Assembly: GCF_050003625.1 (NCBI RefSeq)
Contig: NC_134397.1
Coordinates: 222,022,537-222,086,536, forward strand
DNA: 64,000 bases
Direction: 5' to 3'
Source of the DNA: Haematobia irritans
Lineage: Eukaryota > Arthropoda > Insecta > Diptera > Muscidae
Under the pieces are notes generated by a model. It was not told the origin of the DNA and searched no databases. It saw only the letters and a program-made list of their open reading frames with translations. Positions 1 through 10,900 of this stretch are shown here, piece after piece; positions within the stretch are counted from its first letter, which is position 1; every line of letters begins with the position of its first letter. A program made the position numbers and the translations under genes.

Positions 1-410
1 TTAAATCTGGAGCAGTTTTAAAGGCATAAAGAAATATGAGCAACATGGATTATACACATCGGTTTTTCACATACATTCTTAATGGGTCTATCCTCGATTT
101 TGACCTATGACTCATAAAATTCGAGTCGATCAAAATCAGGAATGCCAAATCGTTGTACCACATTACTATTTTGTCCCAGATATGTTTTGAGTGCCCAGAA
201 GTTGCATGTTTTCAGACGATTTCTGTCTTGAAAACCTCTCTTTATAACAATTTATTTTTTGAGAAAAAAAAAATAAATAAAATGTCAAGACTTATTTTAT
301 TATTACAAAATACACCTTTATCAAAATTTTATTCTTGCTTAGATATCTAAAGTGCCAACATGGCTTAGTCTTTGTAAGTCCTAGTACAAAGAATACACAA
401 TTGATTATAT

Positions 411-1325
411 TTATTTGCTAGACTTCCGTTTGCTATCGTGATGTTTAGAAGATTTTGTTTTACTAGATGAGGACGATGACGACGAATGTTTCTTCGAGGA
501 TGATGATGACGAAGAGGAACTAGGTGCATTCAGCGATGAGGATATTTTACTGCTAATACTGGCACCAGTAACGGAAGATCGTTCATCTTTGTGACTCTTT
601 GCTGAACTCTTTGAAGGTGCCGGCGTTGAAGGTTGTTCCATTTTATAGAAAGGCGATGATGAATTGGATGATGAAGAGGATCTTGACGAAGTTGCTGAAG
701 ATTTTGACTTAATGGAAGCCACAGAGGTGGCTATCAGGGGCATAGGCTCGTCCGGAACGACCACAACATTTCCACTAGCTTTGCTAGTTGTTGGTTTGGT
801 GGCACAATTATCACATTGCCATTGATCTTCGGAAGCTTCCTCGTCAGTTATTGGTGGTTTGTGGCAATCTTGATGATACAATGCCCCACATCTTGAGCAC
901 TCGATCAATCGATTCGTTGCCGTGAACATCATTTCACCACACACGTAACAATTCAAATCACCGAACTCCTTCAAATTGGCTTCGTCTTCAGCTGTGGATA
1001 GCATGGCACCACCACCACCACCTCCACCACTAACAGCATCATCAGAATCATCGGATATGGTTTTGGCCGGAGAATTAACAAGATTGATTACTTCCTCTGT
1101 TTCAATAGGCTGTGGTTGAGGTGTCACAGATCTACCCGGGAAATTTGCCTCTTCCTCCAGCTGTTTTTTGGTCATATTGTTTGTAAGCGTTTTCTCCGGA
1201 CCATATCTTTTCTTTATCTCTTCGTCGAGTAGTAAACGCAACTCGGTGGCAGAACTGGCATGGGAAGATTGCAAAAGCGTTACCGCCTTCTTTAAAAGAG
1301 CTTCAAGTTCACTTGTTGAAGACAT
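411..1325 (-). CDS. IntS12: Integrator complex subunit 12 (PHD-finger protein)
   Basis: This is a 304-codon intronless frame with its start at 1323-1325 and a TAA stop at 411-413. Residues 1-65 are predicted helical and acidic/basic, like the conserved N-terminus of INTS12. Gly- and Asp-rich linkers follow (about 74-117). Residues 126-174 form a PHD finger with a complete C4HC3 ligand set: CYVC, CSRC, HQDC and CDNC. From about 180 the protein is Ser/Lys-rich and low-complexity, ending in SKRKSSK. INTS12 is a small subunit of the nuclear Integrator complex, which processes snRNA 3' ends and attenuates Pol II transcription; the PHD finger is a candidate chromatin reader. Human INTS12 is longer, mostly in the tail. 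An AATAAA overlaps the stop (410-415, minus), and further TTTATT blocks lie near 295. It is divergent from the Lerp gene, with about 3.5 kb between the two start codons. Family assignment rests on PHD position and N-terminal sequence. Confidence 0.9.
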   Translation of the reverse strand: MSSTSELEALLKKAVTLLQSSHASSATELRLLLDEEIKKRYGPEKTLTNNMTKKQLEEEANFPGRSVTPQPQPIETEEVINLVNSPAKTISDDSDDAVSGGGGGGGAMLSTAEDEANLKEFGDLNCYVCGEMMFTATNRLIECSRCGALYHQDCHKPPITDEEASEDQWQCDNCATKPTTSKASGNVVVVPDEPMPLIATSVASIKSKSSATSSRSSSSSNSSSPFYKMEQPSTPAPSKSSAKSHKDERSSVTGASISSKISSSLNAPSSSSSSSSSKKHSSSSSSSSKTKSSKHHDSKRKSSK

Positions 1326-1557
1326 TGCAAATAAATTTCAATCTTTGAAATTGCGAGGAACCGGCCACTATGCCGTGTTCTTTAATTATACGAAGCAGAA
1401 CGGAGGAATACTAACATATGATTTGAATAGGTTTGTTCGTCCACTTTCTCGACTGCAATCCGGCCCTAACAAACACTGTTTGAAAAATAGTTGAATTTAA
1501 GCATTCTGTAACGGTAACAAAATATTTGAAAGTTAAAATCTGAAAAATGAACAATTA

Positions 1558-2303
1558 CCCTGCCAGCATTTCAAAGTTCCATTTCATCCTCATCGCTACC
1601 GCAGACTCGTAAGTGACACTGCAATAATCGCCAACTGTGATAGTATTTTACCATCACTATTCGCATGAAAGTATTTTGCCATCACTATTGTTACAAGAGC
1701 CATTTTATATTTTGTGAAACACCAAGCACAACTAGCTTCATATAATTTATTTAAATAAAAACGATAATGAAGTGCTGAAAACATAGTTATTTCGCTTAAA
1801 ATTATGAAAGGAATATTGGTGAACAATTTTTGACTTTTCAAATGGAATAAAGTGATAGTTTATCAAATATTTTTCCAGACACGCTGCCTCCATTGGGAAT
1901 AAAAGCACTGGCTGATAGACGCTACAACATGTAACTTGCAACTTGGAACTCAACATCAATATTTTATTAATGCATAAAAATATGTTAAATGTGATGTGAT
2001 AGTCGTATAAATGTTATATTTATGAGAATTTATAAATTTTTAATCGAATTAATAAACATCTAAGCAATCGTGTTTTATTTGACCACAATGATTCTTTTAC
2101 AATTATCTTAAAATGCACTTTCTCTGATTGTTTGAAGGGGCTCTTATTCGCGTCATTCTAAATGTATCCAGAAGGGCACCTAATAATTGCACTCATGCGA
2201 TACTTTTTTGTAGTAACTTGGCGTGGTACGACTTCTCAATAGTGACGGCGCTTTTCCGAGGAGTTTTGGATATCGTGTACGACTATTTTCGACGTAGTGG
2301 GGA
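1558..2303 (-). mobile_element. CCCTGCCA-type MITE, copy 1 (truncated)
   Basis: This matches, in reverse orientation, the element at 3045-3839. It starts at CCCTGCCAGCATTT (1558) and homology stops at 2303, before the other terminus would be reached, so one end is lost. Parts of it are open in unrelated frames, but nothing resembles a transposase. It lies between the IntS12 start and Lerp exon 1. Confidence 0.7.
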
Positions 2304-2316
2304 AAAATGACGTTTT

Positions 2317-2581
2317 AAGGTGGGTATTAAGTTCGAGTTTAGCCGCTAAAAAGTCATTTTTTCACGATTACTTTTCTTTAATAATCCATTTTAAGGAATA
2401 AAAACTTTGTGAAAGTTTGCTTTGGGCTTTTCCTCATCAAGTTATAATAAAATTTGTAACAAATATGTATAATTTCATTCATTTTTCTTACTGATTTAGT
2501 TTTCACTTTAGCGATTTTAGCGGCAAAACTCGAACTTAATACTCACCTTTAGCGGCTAAACTCGAACTTAATACTCACCTT
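2317..2581. mobile_element. MITE with AAGGTGGGTATTAAG inverted termini
   Basis: The left end AAGGTGGGTATTAAGTTCG continues to GCCGCTAAA. Its inverted copy ends at 2549, and a second copy of the same right end follows immediately (about 2550-2581). The core is AT-rich and non-coding. The arrangement is a short inverted-repeat transposon whose right terminus was duplicated. Confidence 0.65.
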
Positions 2582-3044
2582 TATAGCGAAAAAATTAAGC
2601 ACGAAATTTTTCCATTTTTGCTTTTCTTGAGTGCACTTAACTTGTATAAATGTTGGTAAACATTGGTAGCTTTTTTCTCACGAACAGGGTTTGCCAAGTT
2701 TTAAATTAAATTTCGATTAGTACTTTCCAATATGTTCTAAATTAATTTCAATTGGAACATCCAATAATTTTTGATTTTGAAAATTTGACTATTTACCGCT
2801 GTTTTGCGATTTCCGCCCATAGTGAAATGTTGAGTTGGGCTAAGTGTTCGTTAAGTATGATAGCAATTAAAAATTGTTTTTTAATTTACTCTTACGTTCT
2901 TTTGTTGTTGTTTTTTTTGGTAATAAAATTGAATTAAACTAAATTGTTTTAATGAACAACAATTTTTTGGCACTGTAGATTGTTTATATTTTGAAATCCC
3001 GAATCCTGGGATTTTTGAAAATCGATACCGAATGACAGCCCTAT
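2582..3044. other. Intergenic AT-rich DNA
   Basis: This is AT-rich sequence between two MITE copies. I see no coding frame, promoter motif or repeat of note in it. Confidence 0.5.
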
Positions 3045-3839
3045 CCCTGCCAACATTTTTTGAATTTGTGGGCGCTTCTGAGAATCCCCACTACGTCGAA
3101 AACAGTCGTATACGATATCCAAAACTCCTCGGAAAAGCGCCGTCACTATTGAGAAGTTGTACCACGCCAAGTTACTACAAAAAAGTATCGCATGAGTGCA
3201 ATTATTAGGTGCCTTTTTTAATAAATTTAGAACGACGCCAATAAGAGCCCCTTCAAACAATCAGAAAAAGTGAATTTTAAGATAGTTGTAAAAGAATCAT
3301 TGTGGTGAAGTAAACCCCGATTGTTTAGATGATTATTAATTTTATTAAACATTTATAAATTCTCATAAATATAACATTTATACGACTATCACATCACATT
3401 TAACATATTTTTATGCATAAATAAAAGATTGATGTTGAGTTACAAGTTGCAAGTCACATGTTGTAGCGTCTATCAGCCAGTGCTTTTATTCCCAATGGAG
3501 GCAGCGTGTCTGGAAAAATATTTGAAAAACTATCACTTTATTCCATTTGGAAAGTCAAAAATTGTTCACCAATATACCTTTCACAATTTTAAGCGAAATA
3601 ACTATGTTTTTTGCACTTCATTATCATTTTTATTTAAATAAAATATAAGAAGCTAGTTGTGCTTGGTGTTTCACAAAATATAAAATGGCTCTTGTAACAA
3701 TAGTGATGGCAAAATACTTCCATGTACATTGTGTACTTTTTGATATATTTACCCCATCACAGTTGGCGATAGTTGCAGTGTCACTTACGAGTCTGTGATA
3801 GCGATGAGGATGAAATGGAACGTTGAAATGCTGGCAGGG
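3045..3839 (+). mobile_element. CCCTGCCA-type MITE, copy 2 (complete)
   Basis: This is the most complete copy of the family, about 795 bp. The left end is CCCTGCCAACATTT and the right end AAATGCTGGCAGGG, so the termini are imperfect inverted repeats of about 14 bp. The whole body is shared with 5481-6243 (same orientation) and 1558-2303 (inverted). No transposase is encoded. The pair 1558-2303 / 3045-3839 makes long inverted arms. Confidence 0.72.
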
Positions 3840-3844
3840 ATTTT

Positions 3845-4116
3845 GACAAAATATTTTTTGTTTTCAATCACGAAATGTATTGATCCAATTAATTATTAAT
3901 TGAAACGACTTCAATCACAGAAATTATAGTATTAATTAAAAAAAATAATTGAAAGTCAATTAAAAATTTGATTGATACAATTAAAAAATTAATTGAAATT
4001 ATTGATTTTTGTTTAATTTAAAAATTTGTCCAATCAAAAAAAATTTAAATGAATATATTTTAAAACTCAATTAAGACTTTAATTGAAAAAATATTCGTGA
4101 TTTTTTTTTCTGTGTT
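3845..4116. mobile_element. AATTGATT-type fold-back MITE
   Basis: This is an AT-rich element built of alternating forms of CAATTAATTTTTAATTGA and TTCAATCAC. It begins near TTTTCAATCACGAAAT and ends in ATTCGTGATTTTTTTTTCTGTG. The same family recurs at about 9326, 9718, 23782, 39013, 42174, 49281, 58770 and 60845. Termini resemble CACAGAAAAAA; no coding content. Confidence 0.55.
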
Positions 4117-4295
4117 TACGTAATAATAAGTTATTATTATATTATTAAAAAAATGGATGCATAATAAAGCAATCGCTATTTAGCTGAGCTATTTTAGAAA
4201 ACAACATTCTTGGCAACTCTGTGTGGAGACCACAACAAAACGGATATGTCAAAATAAAACCAGAGAAATGAGAAAAATTACACATTGTTTACCTG

Positions 4296-4330
4296 TCAGT
4301 TTGTGCATTTCGCGGATTGTGTGATGTTCT
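4296..4330 (+). promoter_or_regulatory. Candidate Inr/DPE core promoter for Lerp
   Basis: TCAGTT at 4296-4301 matches the insect initiator TCAKTY, with A+1 at 4298. The bases at +28 to +32 are TGTTC, matching four of five positions of the downstream promoter element RGWYV. It would leave a 5' UTR of about 540 nt if unspliced. The position is reasonable (just outside the MITE block), but such motifs are common by chance. Confidence 0.22.
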
Positions 4331-4836
4331 AATTTTGCGGTTAAACAATTAGAACATACATATATCAAATCAAATATATCGGGCCAACATTATATTATTC
4401 ATCGAAGCGTAATAATAGTCATTGAAATATCGGTTCGTGAGATACCGCGTCGTACGTGTATTAGTGAGTTGAACATTTAGAACCGGCAGTTAAGGTGGTC
4501 GTTAACAGATAAAAAGCGTTATCGCGTTGCTTAGTTAAAAGTTAAGAAAACAATACTGTTTTGTATGAAAATAAAAACAAAGTGTTTAATTCTTTTTGAT
4601 GGGCTACCCAATTCGAATTTCTTTGTTTATTGTCGCAAAGTGATTGCAATGGTTTAAGAAAGTCATAAGTGCGAGTGTTTCTAAAGTTTTATACGTAAAT
4701 ACAAGCATAACCATTAACAACAGAATATTGAAAACATTTGTGTTAACAAAAGCCAAATATTTTTGACAACAACAACCCTCTTACATTTTCTTATTGGAAA
4801 ATACTGGAAAAAAATACAAACTACCATCTGACTTGT

Positions 4837-4941
4837 ATGCACTTTGTTATAATGGCTGTTCGGATGATGTCGCCAACCTGGTGCCTTTTTCTACTACTAG
4901 GATGCATATTCAATGTCAAAGCCGATGCCACGAATCCTTTG
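4837..4941 (+). CDS. Lerp: Lerp exon 1: signal peptide
   Basis: Thirty-five codons, ending in GATGCCACGAATCCTTTG with donor GTAAGT, phase 0. Hydrophobic core CLFLLLGCIF and a likely cleavage near KADA. The following intron (4942-8826) holds repeats only. Confidence 0.85.
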
Positions 4942-7900
4942 GTAAGTAACTGTTGTTGTTTTTTGTCATGTTTGTGGAATTTGAAGAGGGGTATTTGGTT
5001 GGAGGGGTGAAAATATGAACGTCATATGTTTTGACTATGGTTGCCAGGTGCTGTTTTTTTCTCCCAATTTTAGCACTTTTTAATGCATTACTTTAACCCC
5101 GCATAAATAACTTAACATCCCTGCGTTTGAGACCATATTTGCGGAGATAGATGAAGATATTCGTTTTTCGCAGAAACGAACTTAGTACGAAGCATTAGGG
5201 ACGAAAAATGAAATACTATCGTACTTTTTTCAATACACAACACGTACTAAATCATTCACGGTAGTACTTATTGTGTATACAGTTTTGAACCGATATCAGT
5301 TTTCATGGTACAATAATTTTGACAAAATATTTTAATAAATGAACTTTTTAGCTAAATGTCTTCTGCATCTTTACGAATTTAACAAAACAGATAAGTTCAT
5401 GCGATTTCGTAAAAGCCATCCAAAAACTGATTTTCTTGAATTTCAAGAACATTTTGGGTCGGAAATGCATGTGATTCTATCCCTGCCAACATTTTTTGAA
5501 TTTGGGGACTCTTTTGAGAATCCCCCTACGTCGAAAACAATCATATACGACATCAAAAACTCGTCGGAAAAGCGCCGTCACTATTGAGAAGTTGTACCAC
5601 GCCAAGTTACTACAAAAATGTTTCGCATGAGTGCAATTATTAGGTGCCTTTATAGATCAATTTAGAACGACGCTAATAAGGGACCCTCCAAACAATCAGA
5701 AAAAGTGCATTTTAAGATAGTTGTAAAAGAATCATTGTGGTCGAGTAAAACACGTTTGTTTAGATATTTATTAATTTGATTAAACATTTACAAATTCTTA
5801 AAAATATAACATTTATACCACTATCACATTACATTTATCATAATTTTTGGCATTAATGATGATGTTGAGTTACAAGTAGCGAGTTACATGTTGCTGCGTC
5901 TATCAACCAGTGTTTTTATTCCATGGAGGCAGCGTGTCTGTAAAATATCTGAAAAACAATCACTTTATTCCATTTGGAAAATCACCAAATTGTTCACCAA
6001 TATACCTTTCACAATTTTAAGCTTATAATCTATGTTTTCAGAACTTTATTTTCGTTTTTATTTAATTAAAATATAACAAGCTGGTTGCGCTTGGCGTTTC
6101 ACAAAAAAATGGCTTTTTTAACAGTAGGGATGGCAAATTACTTGCATGTACTTTTTGATGTACCTTTTCATGATGGTTGAAGTGACATTTACGAGTCTGT
6201 GGTAACGATGAGGTTGAAATGGAACTTTGAAATGCTGGCAGGGTAGTCACCTGATTGCATGACTTTACCTCTTTAATATGCCTTGCGGAAATCTTTGTCA
6301 GCGAAAAACATTGATTTTCTATTTCTTTTTATACCCTGCGCCACACTGTGGAACAGGGTATAATAAGTTAGTGCATGTGTTTGTAACACCCAGAAGGAGA
6401 CGAGATAGACACATGGTGTCTTTGGCAATAATGCTCAGGGTGGGTCCCTGAGTCGATATAACCATGTCCGTCTGTCCGTCCGTCCGTCTGTCTGTGAACA
6501 CATTTTTGTGATTTTAAGTCCAATCGCCTTCAAATTTGGCACTTGTTCCTAATTTGGGTCAGAATAGAACCCTATTGATTTTGGAAGAAATCGGTACAGA
6601 TTTAGATATAGCTCCCATATATATTTTTCGCCCGATATGCACTAATATGGACCCAGCAGCCAGAGTTTTATACCGATTTTGTACAAACATAAAACTTAGT
6701 CGTATAGTCAAGTGTGCAAAATTTGATTGAAATCGGTTCAGATTTAGATATAGCTCCCATATATATCTTTCGCCCGATATGGACTAATATGGTTCTAATA
6801 GCCAGAGTTTTGGCCCACTTTGTTTGAAATTTTGCACTAGGAGTACAATTAGTAGTGCAGTTAAGTGTGCAAAATTTGATTGAAATCGGTTCAGATTTAG
6901 ATATAGCTTTCGCCCGATATGGACTAATATGGTCCTAAAAACCAGAGTTTTGGCCCAATTTGGTTGAAGGAGTACAATTAGTAGTGTTCAGATTTAGATA
7001 TAGCTCCCATATATAGCTTTCGCCCGATTTACACTCATATGACAACAGAGGCCAATTGTTTGCTCCGATTTAGTTGAAATTTTGCACAGGGAGTAGAATT
7101 AGCATTGTAGCCATGCGTGCCAAATTTGGTTGAAATCGGTTCAGATTTAGATATAGCTCCCATATATATGTTTTTCTGATTTCGACAAAAATGGTCAAAA
7201 TACCAAAATTTTCCCTTTAAAATCGCCACTGCTTAGTCGAAAAGTTGTAAAAATGACTAATTTTCCTAAACGTCTAATACATATATATCGAGCGATAAAT
7301 CATAAATAAACTTTTGCGAAGTTTCCCTAAAATTGCTTCAGATTTAACTGTTTCCCATATTGTTTTACTAACATTGTGTTCCAACCTAGTGCATTAGCCG
7401 ACTTAAATTTTGAGTCTATAGATTTTGTAGAAGTCTATCAAATTCTGTCCAGATCGAGTAATATTTAAATGTATTTATTTGGGACAAACCTTTATATATA
7501 GCACCAAACGGATGTGATATAGTATCGAAAATTTAGATCTACAAAGTTGTGCAGGGTATAATATAGTCGGCCCAGACTTTAGACTTTCCTTACTTGTTTA
7601 TGTCAACATTTGTGCACCGTGTTAATATTGAATTTCAGCTTTTAGGAGCTCTTCACAATAATCTTCCAATGGAATTTTTGTTGGGAAACCAAAAGTTCAA
7701 ATTAGATGATTTTTCACTAGAAAATATTATAATTCCTCTTTCAACTAAATTATTTTTTTTCGAATTTGAAGTATTAAACCTATAAAAATATGATGACAGC
7801 ATCATAAGAAATCAATCAGTCTATATAGGGGCTATACCAAAACATGGACCGATACGGACCATTTTCGACACTCCTCTTTATGGTCCTAAGATACATCTAT

Positions 7901-10900
7901 ATTTCTAATTTCCATTTCAGGCAAATTGGACGCCCAAGAAGCAAAATCGGGAGATCGGTCTATATGGGGGCTATACCAAAACATGGACCGATGAGCACCA
8001 TTTTCGGCGCACCTTTTTATGGTCCTAAAATACCTCTAGATTTTCAATTTTAGGCAAATCGGATAAAAAATACAGTTTCTAGACGCCCAAGAAGCAAAAT
8101 CGGGAGATCGGTTTATATATGGGCTATATCAAAACATGGACCGATGGGCACCATTTTCGGCATACCTTTTTATAGTCCTCAAGTACCTCTAGATTTTTAA
8201 TTTCAGGCAAATTGGATTTCCCCAATTCGGGAAATCGGTTTATATGGGGACTATATCAAAACATGGACCGATATAACACATCTTCGAACTTGACCTGCCA
8301 GCAAACAAAAAACGAATCTGTGCCAAATTTCAGGACGATAGCGCCATTATTGAAGGCTGTAGCGTGATTACAACAGACGGACATGCTTATATCGTCTTAG
8401 AATTTCTCCCTGACCAAGAATATATATACTTCATATAGTCGGAAATCGATATTTCGATGTGTTACACACGGAATGACAAACTTATTATATCCCCATCACC
8501 ATTCTATGGTGGTGGGTATAAAAAATCATTTGTCATTATAATACCAAACGACTGAACTTTGACCACTATAAAGTCTGTTCTAAAAAAATATTATAATGCA
8601 TGGACTGAATTACTTTTTATTGTTGTTTATGCATTTGTTGCATAAAATTTGGTAAAACACTCAAAATTTCTTTAATTATTTCTTTAAAATTGCAGAAAAA
8701 TAATCGGCTTCCGCTTCGTCTTCGACCGATCATTGTTTTCCGAACATCGGCTTCGACCAAAAAACCCCGCTTCGGTCGAGTTCTAGTCAACCATTTGTTA
8801 ATATTTGTTTACTTCTTTTTTTCCAGATATTTTCTACGAATGAGTGCTCTCTAACAGAACCGGTCCATGGACACGTTTTCAACTTTAGTGCCTTGAAAAC
8901 GGATTTTGCCCATTGGGCAAGTGGAGATTATGGTGATACATTTGAATTCAATATTTGTGGAAATTTAAAACGTTCATGCCATGGACGTAATGATGCTGCT
9001 GCTTGTTTGAAGAAGTCTGACAATAGTGAATATGTTTTGGGTAAGGATTTCCATGCACTCTAATGTGTCACAAAAATATAAAATAAAATATATGATTCTG
9101 TTGCAGGAACCAAACAACAATTGGAGTATAATAATGGTAAAATGTACTTTACATTTTCCAATGGTGAAAAATGTCCTAACTCCAGTCAAAACTATGCATT
9201 GCACGTATTTATGGGTTGTGATTATACATTGGATCGAAATCAGTCTCGTGTGATATCGTATGTAAGTACATATTTTTTGATCTATGAAATATAATGAGTA
9301 CGGGAATTTGATTGACTCTTAGTGCACAGAAAATGTTTCACAAACAATTCTCCAATTAAAGCTTAATTGAGTTTTAAAAAATATTCAATTAAAAATTTAA
9401 TTGATTCAACAATTTTTTTTAATTGAAACAAAATTCAATCACAAAAATTAATAGTATCAATAAATTTTTTAATTTAATAATAATTTTTTAATTGTCTTTC
9501 AATTGTTTTAATTGATACACCATTACTGTGATTGAAGACATTTCAATTAAACAATTAATTGGATCAATTAATTTTGTAATTTTTTTGTGTATATTTTAAA
9601 ATTGGGTAATATTGTGGGTAGCTGCCACGGTTGGCATTGGTGCCAAAAAATTATGCCAAAATTAAAAAAATTCTAGAAAAAATCAACCAAATTTAACAGT
9701 CTCATTTTGGGTGGATCGCACACAGAAAAAATATTACCAAAATACTTCCAATTAAATAGTTGATTGAAGCTGAAAACTTTTTCAATTAAAAAATTAATTA
9801 GCCATTAATTAATTAATTTTTTAATCAAACAAGAAGCTTTAAGTCAATTAAGAAAATGATTGAACATTTTTAACTAAAAAATTTATTAATTCGTACTCGG
9901 AAGACTCAGTTAAAAATATATGGATTTTTTTCCAATTTTTAATAAAAATTACTTTGATACAATCAATTATTTAACCAAACTGAAATTAAAATATATTGAA
10001 ACTAGTTACGCTTTAACTTAAAAGAATTAATTGAATCGCAATCAAGATCAACTAAAATTTTAACAGAATCAAATAATAAATTAATTGAAATTTGTTATTG
10101 AAATCAATTAATTTTTTAATCAAGTATTTTTTATGCTTATAACAGGTTGGCTGATAAGTCCCCGGTCTGACACATAGATGGCGTCGCTAGTATTAAATGC
10201 ATATTATTTTTATATAGTACCAACCTTCAAATGATTCGTGTAAAAATTTGACGTCTGTAAGTCAATTAGTTTGAGAAATAGAGCGTCTTTTGTGAAGCAA
10301 CCTTTGTTATTGTGAAAAAATGGAAAAAAAGGAATTTCGTGTTTTGATAAAATACTGTTTTCTGAAGGGAAAAAATACGGTGGAAGCAAAAATTTGGCTT
10401 GATAATGAGTTTCCGAACTCTGCCCCAGGGAAATCAACAATAATTGATTTGTATGCAAAATTCAAGCGTGGTGAAATGAGCACGGAGGACGTGAACGCAG
10501 TGGACGCCCGAAAGAGGTGGTTACAGGCAAAAACATAAAAAAAATCCACAAAATGATTTTGAATGACCGTAAAATGAAGTTGATCGAGATAGCAGAGGCC
10601 TTAAAAATATCAAAGGAACGTGTTGGTCATATCATTCATCAATATTTGGATATGCGGAAGCTCTGTGCAAAATGGGTGCCGCGCGAGTTGTTGATTCTGA
10701 GCGGCGTTTGCAGCTGTTAACTCGTAATACACCCGAGTTTTTCCGTCGATATGTGACAATGGATGAAACATGGCTCCATCACTACACTCCTGAGTCCAAT
10801 CGACAGTCGGCTGAGTAGACAGCGACCGGTGAACCGTCTCCGAAGCGTGGAAGGACTCCAAAAGTCCGCTGGCAAAGTAATGGCCTCTGTTTTTTTTTGG

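Noticed and set aside
1168..1494. 108-codon plus-strand frame over the IntS12 start
   Set aside because: Antisense shadow of the IntS12 coding sequence; no domain and no promoter context.
10210..10549. Minus-strand frames over the mariner at 10142-11405
   Set aside because: Antisense to the transposase remnant and repeated at the other mariner copies.
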